Positions 27,501 through 39,500 of a DNA stretch of 64,000 nucleotides are shown in pieces. Origin of the DNA: Enchytraeus crypticus. Lineage: Eukaryota; Annelida; Clitellata; Enchytraeida; Enchytraeidae. A model generated the notes under the pieces. That model searched no databases, was not told where the DNA came from, and saw only the letters and a program-made list of their open reading frames with translations. Positions within the stretch are counted from its first letter, which is position 1. Each line of letters starts with the position of its first letter. The DNA is taken from positions 310,001-374,000 of the forward strand of contig CAJHZI010000264.1 in NCBI GenBank assembly GCA_905160935.1, written 5' to 3'. The translations under genes and the position numbers were made by a program.

Positions 27501-30500
27501 ATGCATCACGAGACTTGTATTTTATATCTATTTATACGTTAGATATTTAATTATAAGTCTGTAACACTGAAGAATAGACCAACCGTTAACTAAATATGTC
27601 GTAAGAGGCGACAAAGCAGTAAACTGAGAAAGCAACATGATACCACCCCAGAAGCCAAATTTTGTACCCAAGCTATAGTCTACATAAAGTATGGATAAGG
27701 CATGGCCTTGAGTGGAGATATTAATTTGCTGATCTGTTGGTGCTCTTTATGGAGCGTGATAGCAGACTCTGAGTATGAATGTGTACCTTGGACCTGCCAC
27801 TAGACAGAATATTAGAGAGAGATATTTAATGAGAAAATGAACCCCCATAAACAGTTAAACTAGAACACAGTCGTGCTTTTACTAATATTGATACTGTTAA
27901 AACGGAAACATTTTACGAATTAGTATCCTGCGGTGAAGTGACGAGGTTGCAAACTGTCAGTCTATAATTCTATGAAGAGATTGATTATGTAATTATAGTT
28001 AGGTCATACTGGTGATGAAAATAAGCTGTGTAGAGTACTTCTGTATTTCAACTATCTAGTTGTGCAGTACGTACTTCTTTATTCCTATTAGCTAGTTGTG
28101 TTGTACGCACTTCTTTATTCCTACTGCCTAGATGTGATGTACATGTACTTGTATGTACTTATTTATTTCTACTGCTTAATTGTAGTGTACGTACTTCTTT
28201 ATTCCTACTACCTAATTGTAGTGTACGTGCTTCTTTATTCCTAGTACCTAATTGTGTTTTACGTACTTCTTTATTCCTGCTGCCTAGTTGTGTTGTACGC
28301 ACTTCTTTACTCCTACTGCCTAATTGTGTTTTACTCTGTTATTGCTGCCTATTTATGCTGACAAAGTTGTTCGTACTCCTCAGTTCCTATTACCTATTTG
28401 TATAGTTATAGTGAGTGTTAATATGGTGTGATCCAGTAGTGATAGACATTAATAAATATACAATATTGCTTAATTACAGTTAACCAACACCTATGCAATA
28501 TGCTGATCTTAACATCTTTTCCTCATTCAATGTTGCATTAAGAAGGAAAATTTACTGCATACAACTTCACGAGGACCAGATGAATTTCGTGTTGAACTCG
28601 TCAAACCGTTGAATACAGTTAATACGAAACTGTCATATACAATTGAGGCCACAATGCATATGGTGCATGAAGGTTTACGGGTAAAGTAATCAGGGTCATC
28701 CGTTCTCAAAAATACGTAATTTATCGTTTAACATTCCGACTGACGGAGGATTTTTCAACTTTTATGTTCATTGACTGGCTGAATCAATTTTAATTGACTT
28801 TCTCTAGGTACTGATATTTTTCAAGAATTCGAAATACTTGTATTAGATTTTCTTTACTACAATGTTGCACATAGGCTATTGCATTAGATATTTGTGCATC
28901 GTATATCTACAGGTAAATATTAAATTTGTTCATTTACTGTATGCATAAAGCTCCAGCACAAGGTGACAAAAGAAAAAAAAAAAAAAAAGTATTTGTGCAC
29001 TATGCAGAATACTGAGAATAAAATATCGCTTCTAAATTACTATCAGCTTGATTTAGCATTGCCATTAAGTTTCTTCGACATTACTTCGATTTAGTAAATT
29101 CAAATGAAAGTGAATAGAATGACATTGAGGCTGCATACAGATCTGCCATTATTTCTCCAGTAGCTGTGAATAAATAGAACGCATTACTGTTAGCGGGTCG
29201 ATCCTTTCAACCCGTCCAGAATTCTTCTTGTAAATAAACTCTCCGGTCACATAGCGTGCGCCAGTCGACCGGCAATTCTTAGCGATTGTGATTAAATCGA
29301 GTGCGCGGAAGGACTGGCCTGACGTTCGTTTATCACGTCCTGACGCGATTCCTGAGCTCTCAGCACTTGTTGAATTCTCTTGTCTGTAACAGTCCAACAC
29401 GCAATCTGATAACGATGTTTAAGTGAATTACATGTTAGCTTAATTATGATCTGTTCAATGTGTTTTTAAATAAGACCAGATCAATGTGTTTTAGGTGTTG
29501 CAGTCATTTATCAGATATTTAGGAACATGTGCCGAAATTTGTAAACTAACTGAATATTTCGAATTCACCTAACATTGAAAGAAATATAGAAATTTTAGCA
29601 TCGAAATAAATTATCCAAACGTATTATCTTTCAAGGAACTAAAGTTTTCTAATAGTTTTGCTGTCATGAATACTTTTATAATATGAAATATATCATACAG
29701 TCTATCATTGAGCAAGGTAGCAAATCAACGGTACTAGGAATAAATAAATAAGTGCATTTTTATTTACGCGTAAAAAGGCATCACTTAGTAGGTGATAAAG
29801 TAAATCTACACATGTGTAAAAATATGATATACAATAAATTACAACCATAAAGAATCAGTCAGGAACTTGGTTGCGCTCGATGAAATTTAGTGATGACTGC
29901 AGCCTTAGCTTTATTAAAGCTTTCAACTGCATTAATAAACGCATTCAATAATGCATTTAGTTGCGTACACATTGCATTTGGTTGCATTAATCAATGCATG
30001 CTTAAACACAAAATGCATGACTATTCGGTTGATATCGTAAAACTGGTAGACGCGTTGTGCTTTGCGTAGTTTGATCCATCAGGATATATCTGACATAATG
30101 ATCCAGTTCTGTCTGTGTGTCTGAAGTAACGCTGAAGTCATAACGTCATATTTACAATTGCTTACTAGATATAGCTCTGTTATTTGACGATTAAAAGTTT
30201 ATGGCCAGTATTTATTTTAATTTAATCACAGCGTCATATTTATAATTTCTAAATATTAATGCTAGTTACAGCTTTGTCATTTGTCCACTACATGTATAAA
30301 TTTCTGGCGAGTATAAATTTCATGGCATCATCATATTTATAATTTTTATTCAACAGCTTTTGTATAGGCATATAAGAATTATCTAAATTGATTTAAGAAA
30401 TTTATACATATGATTTCTTGAGATTCGAATGGTAACCCACATTTGCTCGAACGTCCGCCTTAGGATTGAGAAGTTCAGGTTTTTAATCCAGGTTCACAAA

Positions 30501-33500
30501 AAAATGCCCATTTTTCATAGATGTATGTAATTTCCACAATACTAGCTAACTATGCAATGCGACTATTGCGCACAATGTACTATTCTGATTTTTATACAGT
30601 GAAAATGGGAGGCGAGATCTGTAGTTCTGCTGATGTTTGCATTGACGGGATGACTTGTCAGGAAGGCAGGTGCAGCTGTAAGGCAGGAACGATGACGTCA
30701 GATCACTCATACTGCTTACGTCATAGAGAAAAACTATTAGATCAATCCTGCAGGCCTTCCATTGATACGTGCCTTCAAATAGACGGTAATAATTGGTTTC
30801 AACAAATAAATTGTAATTATTTAAATTTATAAAAGTTCTTTGAATTTGATGATTATTCTGAAGTGGTGATATTAGCAGGGGTGTCCACATAATGTTAATA
30901 CGAAGCAAGTTGCATCTTTTGAAAAATAAGGAGGAGTGGAAGAAGGAACGGAGCTTTTAAAATAGGAGGAGAAAGTGGAAAATTGCGCTTGCTTTATGAT
31001 TTGTGTAAATCAGGGGGGAGCATGCTTCCTTGCTCTAGGGGGATGGACGCCCCTGAATACGAGTCATCCATTAAATCTGTTTTGTAGGTAATTTGGATTT
31101 TTAATTGTTGACAGGATCACTGATTACTGGAAATCAGTTTGTAGAATGTATTTTGAGTTTTATTATTTATAACATGCCGTATATATTTTTTATAGAGAAT
31201 CATGTATTATAGTCCGACAGGTAATAATTATGATACTCTAATTTGAACAGGAATCAAGCAGGAAATCAAATGAAACGTTTCATTTTGCATATTTATATGC
31301 AATGCCATTAATCTTTAAATATTATAATAGTGCTGGCTGGAGCCAGTGGCGAAGTCGGTAAGATATTCGACCGCGGATCAGTAGATGCGGGTTCAAATCC
31401 TGGGCTCGCCCGTCACTGACATTGCTTTAGAGTGAGGAAACTGACGTTAACCTTAGTTTTTTTAACAGCATTTTTTACTATTCTAATAGTAAATGCAGTT
31501 TCTAGAAGATCTTGTTAGAAAAATACAAGATTTATCTTAATGATTTCAAAACCAAATAATAACGCTAAGCATATGAGTCTTGCAAAAAAATCCTTATAAA
31601 AAACTTCAATTAAGCCTTTTAGCATAACATCGTAAAAGGACCAGATTGGTCAATAGTCCCGATCCTTAGCGTTCCGTGCACTCTCTTTCAGTAGATATGC
31701 TACGCAATTTCTATGACTTCGTTTGATGAACACTTAAATTAACTTTCAAATTGATTTGGAAACATTTTTGACCATTATGATATTGCTAGTCGGCTTTTAT
31801 TTGGTTAGGTAATGGTATCATTGACGACAGTAGTACTCTAATTCTTATTGTTTTCCTTATTTAGTTTTTCTAATTTCTATTAATTTTATTTTGATATAAT
31901 GTGTAACTTAATGTTTGCAAACATTATGAAAGTGTTAAGCAAGTAGGCCTAGTAAACGTAAAAAATTATACCGACTAACAGCTCATTCAAACACAAAACT
32001 CTTCAACTTTTTCTCCTCTATTTCTCTATTTCATGTCACATCTACTAACGAATATATTATAAATCGTTTAATAGCAGTAATACGAGTAGTAATACGAGTA
32101 GTAATACGAGTAGTAATACCAGTAGTTATACGAGTAGTAATACGAGCAGTAATACGAGCAGTAATACGAGCAGTAATACGAACAGTAATACGAGCAGTAA
32201 TACGAGTAGTAATACGAGCAGTAATACCAGTAGTAATACGAGTAGTAATACGAGCAGTAATACGAGTAGTAATACGAGCAGTAATACGAACAGTAATACG
32301 AGCAGTAATACGAGTAGTAATACGAGCAGTAATACGAGTAGTAATACGAGCAGTAATACGAGTAGTAATACGAGCAGTAATACGAGCAGTAATAGCAATA
32401 TTATGTCAGTAGCGCCTCGCTTCATCAAGAAGTTCGTATCTTCAACAACGCTTTAGCTGTCAGGGATTTTCTGGTTGTCTTTCTCAATTGTGCTAGACGA
32501 GATTTCTTAAACAAATAAGTCCATGTATTTATTCTTCCAGTCCTGCAGCTCAAACAACAGCCATGGATGAAAAAGCTGATTATAAATCAGTAATTATTTG
32601 AGTGGTCTGATTTAATTGATTGATTGCTGATATTATTGAATTGGTTCTAGTAGGATCAGGTTACACAAGAAGCCGGGTAGGTTGTTCTTCGTTAACAAAG
32701 AAGTGTGAGTGTATGGATGGCGTTCAGTCAGGAAGACATACTTGCCGATCTTGTAAGTAGTTCTCTAATCATTGTCTCCTTTATTATTAACTTCCAATTG
32801 TATCAAATTGAAACTAATTATAATATTCGACCAGTATCGCATTTGATATCCCTATCAGTTTTATCTAGTTGAATACTTCACTTGTATTCAAATTTTGTAT
32901 CAGTAAATAATTACATAATTCACATCAATTGATTATTTGTAGTATCTTACCATTATTGTATTCAATATTAATGTACAATTGCTTCGTAGTTTAGTAAAGC
33001 GCCAATAGTGCATTAAATATTGATATCATTTATATCTAAACGAGTATCTTTCACTAGTATTAAATGTAATTCGTTCCACTGATGCCCATCTTCTCTCTGT
33101 TCCAAATATTCTCACATCTTTGGGCAGACATTCAATTTCTTATACCCACGATCTGGAACTCTCTACCTACTAATCTTCGCTCATGCTATTCTCTATCAAC
33201 TTTCTTTGGCCAGCTTACATGTAAGAAACACTAATCTTCGCTCTTGTTATTCTCTGTCAACTTTATTTGGCAAGCTTAAGACATATATATATATATATAT
33301 ATATATGTCAGGTGGTGTTCTACCTCAACAAAGCTAACCTCACCCGAAACAGACGCTAAAACCCTTAAATGTAGGCCTACTGGACTATTCAGGGGATTCA
33401 CATCTAACCTCGTAATTAAACTGCACTAATCTAAAGACCCCGACCTTTACGGATTGACTGACAGACTACAGTATTTAATATTTAATTATTTTAATTTAAA

Positions 33501-36500
33501 CTAAAACGCGAATTTAATACAGATCAAGAAAATAAATAAATATCCAAATAGATAACATCAACGAAAAGTTAAGTAAAAGTTTAAATCAACTGTCCTTATG
33601 ATGAAGCCGAAATATTCACATACACGTTTAACTCGTAACACTAAAACGACTTTACTTGATATAAAATCAACGAAAATACAAAACCTAGCTCTATCTAATT
33701 AACGCGTCAAAACATAAATTCCACTATGGAAATGCTAACTGATTATTTCCTCAATAACTGCGTTAGTTTACTTTAATCGTACTTCGGGAATTCTTTCCTT
33801 TGATCAACTATTGATCAACTCTTGGATATCAAGGATTATGCAACACTGTTCTATAACAGTCTAATTCTTTCGATCCTTCTAATCCTCTATCCAAACTAAC
33901 ATGTGGAATCTCATCTACCATGTCTTAGTAGATGTATTGTTTGATTGATTAATACAAGTTGATGTACAATAGACATTGATATTTATTGTTTTGAAATTAT
34001 AAATGTTGGACAGTTTTCGTTGACATTTTCTCAAAAATTATCAGTGCATACCCCTCGATTTTTTGCTTTATCGATTTTAATGGTTTGTGAACATATAACT
34101 GAATTACAAGTTTTGAACATGTAAAATCTGCTGCGGAGGTGTCAGGGAATTATGCCTGACTATCTAATGCAATAATATTTATGTAAATAAATATTATTAA
34201 TATTAGTAGCGTTGAGAAAATAAATCATTCATATATCAGTCGCAGATCATTACTAAATAAATTAAAATTAGACAGTTTAATATTTAATATTTTATGTAAG
34301 AATGTCTCCATGGCGCAATGGTTAGAGGCGTAGATAACGTCATGAAGTTTTAAATGACAGACCCTGAGGTGAATTGAACCCTCGTGGGTTCGATTCCCGG
34401 CCGCGCTGATCTGAGAGTAAAATCTCGGGCATTCACTGGACTGGTTATACGGAAAATGAACAAAATTGCCTAACGAATTTAACATGTGGTATTAAAAGTG
34501 ATAGATGTCAACGTAGTTGATCATTTCACTATAATATGTGTTATTATTATTATTATTATTACCACTTCCTCTCGTGACCTTTACCTTCCTCTTTTCTAAA
34601 CAAAACCCTTTAGCTCCGCCCACTCTCGTGACGTCATAAGCTTAACTAACCTCTAAACTCCCTAATAATAAAAATACTAAAATCAGTCAAAATAATATTA
34701 GATAACTTTCAATATATATAAATAATATAAGTAATCTTACTATATCATATTCGAAATATCAGGGCATAATTCTCTGACACCTCTGCAGCAGATTTTACAT
34801 GTTCAAAACATGTAACTCAGTTACATGTTCACAAACCATTAAAATCGATAAAGCAAAAAATCGAGGGGTATGCACTGATAATTTGAGAAAATGTCAACGA
34901 AAACTGTCCAACATTTATAATTTCAAAACAATAAATATCAATGTCTATTGTACATCAACTTGTATTAATCAGTCAAACAATACATCTACTAAGAACTGAA
35001 TATATATGTATATAGCACTAGGCAATATATTTTGCTTCATATATCTGCTTAAGCAATAAACTATAGTACCACTGGCGCCTACTATGTACTCCACGTAGCC
35101 ATTGCCATCTGAATGACATTTGCTTTACAATATCTCTGATAGTATTCTGTAACGCTTTGATTTCAGTAATGATCTGCGACTAATTTATTTTCTCCACGCT
35201 ACTTCTGGGCTTTACGAACATCTGTTTTACTGAATCTCCATGTCTCTCGTTAGTCTTTGTATTCCTCCGCTTCTCATATGATAGGCTATGACTGGTTGAT
35301 TTCTTTTATCTACCCCTCCTGAGCTTCTGATAGATGATCTAATTTTAGGCCATTTAACTGATTAGTAAATTCCTCCATGTCTTGGTCTTCCTCTTTGATG
35401 TCGGGGTACATTTCAATGTTTCCGAACTCTTAATCTTGTTCATAAATAATTCCAAGAGTGCTTAAACGCTGAATAAACTTTCTCAGATCATTAGCATGTA
35501 GTTTTCTAATTCCGCCTGATTGTAATTTTACTAAGTAAAAATTTTTATCTAATACTTTATGGATTTTAGCTGGTCCTATCCATTTTGATAGAAGCTTGTG
35601 AGAGCTGCTCGGCTTCAGTATCAAAACTTGTTCACCTTCTTCAAACTGTTTGACATAAGCTCTTAAGTTATACTGCTTCCTGTAATTTTCTTCTTCTTTT
35701 TCTGCGTTCTGTGTTGCTAGTTTTTGAGCTTGTTCTAATTCTTCTTGGATACTCTCTAAGTATTTATCATCTCTCCTTCTTATTGGTACTTCTGTTGATT
35801 GATCATTCGTCCAATAATTTTTTCAGTACTGATAGTGGTCCATTTATAGGATGTCCAAAAACTAGTTGATGAGGTGAAATGCCATTAGTCGAATTGGGTT
35901 TAAAAACTCTGTATAAAAACGGTATGGAACGGTCCCAACTCTTCAGTTGTTTCTCTTCACTTACAATATGGTGTAGTCCTTTCTTCAGCTCTTGATTATA
36001 TCTTTCAATGATAGCGTTTCCTTCTGGGTGGAACGTTGTTGAAGTTCTATGTTCAATTCCAAATTTTTCGAAGAACTTCTTTGTCAGTGAAGATGTCATA
36101 TTTGTATCGTTATCCGATATAATCACTCTAAGTACGCCTTATGTCGGAAATATGCTTAATAGCGCATCGCATAGTTCCTTTGCTGATGATGTTTTTAGCG
36201 GTACTGTTATGGGATACCTGGTTAAACTACAAATTGCTGTCAAAATGTATTGATGACCTCTAGATGATTTATTAGGAAAAGGTCCAATTAAATCGATATT
36301 AATGACATCAAAAGCTTTGACCCCACGTTCTACAGGCTTAATAGGAATTCTGTTCCTCACTGTCTTTCTAGCTACACTTTGACAAGCTTCGCATGACTTA
36401 GCATATTCTTTAATCTGTGTTGACATTCCAGGCCAGAAGAAGTGCCATTCTATCCTTTTCTTAGTTTTCTTATGACCGACATGTACACTCCATATAGAAT

Positions 36501-39500
36501 CATGTGCTGTATATATAATTTTCTTCCTATGTTCTGCTGGAACTACCAGTTGTTTTACTTCCTGACCTCTAACTACAGCTTTCCTGTGTAAAATTTGGGA
36601 AAAATTTCCTGTGTAAAAGTTGTCTTTGTGAAATTTTAAATTTCATAGCGTCTTCTTCATTCATGCTTTCTAATATTTGTATCTTTTGAGGGTCATGTTT
36701 TCCTTCTGTGTTGTCTCCTTCTGCCGATGTTTTAATTCTATTTACTTCTTTAATTTTCTCATCTCCGGATATTTTCCCTTGACTTTCATTTACTTCTTCC
36801 TGTTCCAGGTTTTCACAATGTTCAACATTTTGTTTCTGTTCAGGATCTTTATGATATTCATCAACTTGATCTTGTTCTTGATCTTTATGATCCTCATCAG
36901 CTTGATCTTGTTCTTGATCTTTATGATATTCTTTACTGTTTCTGTTTGCTAATTTAGCTGCTGTCATCAATTTATTCACGTCGTTTTCTGTAAGCAATGC
37001 GACATTTTCCACTAATTTATCTGTTACAGCACACTTCAAAATTATTCCACGGAATTTGTGATGATCTCTTAGGATCGACTTCAAATGCTAATTTAATAGG
37101 TATAGAAATTTCTGTGGCTGTCACTGCTTCGCCGAACGCCGCTTGTAGGATCCATTTGTCTTGACTCGATTGTTTAGTTAGATATTCTTCAGGAACCATA
37201 GAAGTATGCAGTACTGATATCTGTGTACCAGAATCTCTAATAAACTCAACGATATTGCCCCCGAAGCTGGCTAATTTAGTTTCCTTGGGTTGATCAAGAC
37301 AAATTTCTTCCGTTTTGTACTGTTTCGTTACTTCATTATAAATTCCATTCTGATGTTCTCACTTAGTAATCACTCTCTTTACGGATTTTAGTTTTGTATC
37401 TGGCATATTTAGATGTCTGCACTCCAACATTTTATGGTTTTCCTTGCCACAAAGCCAACAAGCGTCGGGCTTATTTCCATTCTTTATGTATTTACAGTCT
37501 TTAGTACTGTGATCGTCGGTTGTCTTACATATGAAGCATTTCTTTGTTTTCAATGTATTGCTTCTGGCATTTGACTGCTCTGGCACTTTACTGTTAAAAA
37601 TATTCAACTTGTTAGTACATTCCTTTGCTAGATGTTCACTATTGTTACAAATAAAGTATGTAATTTTTTCCCTCCAACTTTGGTTTTTGATGCTGGGATT
37701 ACTTTGAAAGCTTTGTTGTTTGCTTTGTTCTTCCCCTTTCTAATGAGAACCTCCTCCTGAACTATATGTTTGATTGAAGTAGTTACTTTGATATCTCGAG
37801 GTTTCGAATATATCAACTATTTCAGCCATTCTTGTAGGCTTTAAATATTGCTCCTGCTCTTCTCTGTCACTGACATAGCTTTCGAGTGAGGAAACTGACG
37901 TTAACCTTTAGATTTAGCAGCTTTTTAGTTATTAGTTATATCAGGTCGTGTATTGTTGACTCTGTGTAGGGAGACTGCACGAGAAGGGATGCTCTAAGCT
38001 CTATCACTGCACAGGTGGGGCCGTGTGTGTCGACTCCCAGTGTGTCTGTCCCAGTGGCTACACGGCAGCCGCGGGAAACACCAAGTGTGTCAGGCGAGAA
38101 GGTACGATGAGCTTCATCAATCAATCAATTGGCTAATATATCAATTGATCCATTGATCATTTAATTTGTCATATTATTTTTTTGTTAACTATATCCTAAA
38201 GCTTAACACTTTTGTGATTACCACTTTCTAAATGCTTATTTTTGTCAATTCGCTTACATGGCATTTTGTTTCCAGTTACTCATATTTATTATTCTTAAAT
38301 TAATGCGTAACAACCCCTTAAGTCATTTTTTAACTAATTCGACATTTAAAGTCCATTTCTATGATGCTTAATATCCAGATTTACATTTCGATTTCCAGTA
38401 CAGATTCTTTGGACGCTCTGTCCTAGCTTTAAAATTTGAACACCTTCTTATTGACACCACAAAGCAACGCAAAAAAGCACCAACTCATCGTTTCTTTTAA
38501 ACATATTTCCCTAATTCCCGCATAGTCTGCACGTAACCTTAGAGTAATTTTTGACTTAACTCTCAACTTTTAAGCACATATTTAATCTATTTGCCATTAT
38601 TTCTTTTTTGATATCAGACAATTACATCTAACTCGTAGATTAATTGATATCAGTTCTGACGCCATAATTATTATTGTAATTCCAGTAATATGATCTTTAA
38701 TTCGTCTTCAATATGTACAAACTACTCTAGACTTGGTTGTGTTATGTAAAAATGTTATGTAAAATCAACTCCCACACTTCTATTTTAAAGAAACTGCACT
38801 GCCCCCAATCTCTAAACGTTTAAAATTAGAGAATTTTTTCATGGCATGTCTCATGTGATGCATAGTTTCCTTGCTTAGCTGCGGTTTTGGTAGTTTTAGA
38901 TATTTCCTTTTTCCTCGTTTTCTCTCTCCTGCATTGATTATTAGTAATCGTTCCTTTTGATGGCGCATTGATTGCAACAGAGCGGATGTTTGGGTAAACT
39001 TCCAACACCTTAGGGATTTTTCAAATTCAAATCTTTCAACACACTGTCTTCCAAGATGGTCACCCAGCCATGTACTAACCGGGTCCGACGTAGCTTAACT
39101 TAGTTCATTGGCGCGCAGCTAAACGAAGAGTCTAAATCCCGCTCATAGTAGCTGAAGTTGCCTAATATTGCTTCCATAGCTTATTGCTTCCATAGCTTTC
39201 AAAAGATTAAACTAAGGTAAAACTTCATATCTATCTGACCTTTTATGAAACTAGCAACCCTTTCGTAGTCTTCGCTCCTCCAATAAAGATTTCCTTACAG
39301 TACCAGACATTATGGCTGCCATCTACAGAGGCTCCTGTTTTAGTTCTAACATTATGGAATTCTTTTCCACAATATCTCCGACCTGATAAATATTAGTACT
39401 CTTCTGGGCAAGCTACTAGGCATGCATTCTTTTTCGCCAAATTTTGCCTTGATAAATCCTTGATAAATCCCTGTCTCTGACATGCTATTCGAGCAGGAAA

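Noticed and set aside
28055-28400. CRISPR-like array (regular repeats of about 39 bp)
   Set aside because: Repeats are continuous and degenerate, with no unique spacers, and the setting is eukaryotic intron DNA; it is a minisatellite.
32126-32428. 100-codon Leu/Val repeat frame on the minus strand
   Set aside because: It is the translation of a 12-bp minisatellite; no start context, domain or splice site supports it.
35060-35100. TGGCGCC near 35075 as a retroviral-type primer binding site
   Set aside because: It is on the strand opposite to the gypsy remnant and not next to an LTR end in the right orientation.
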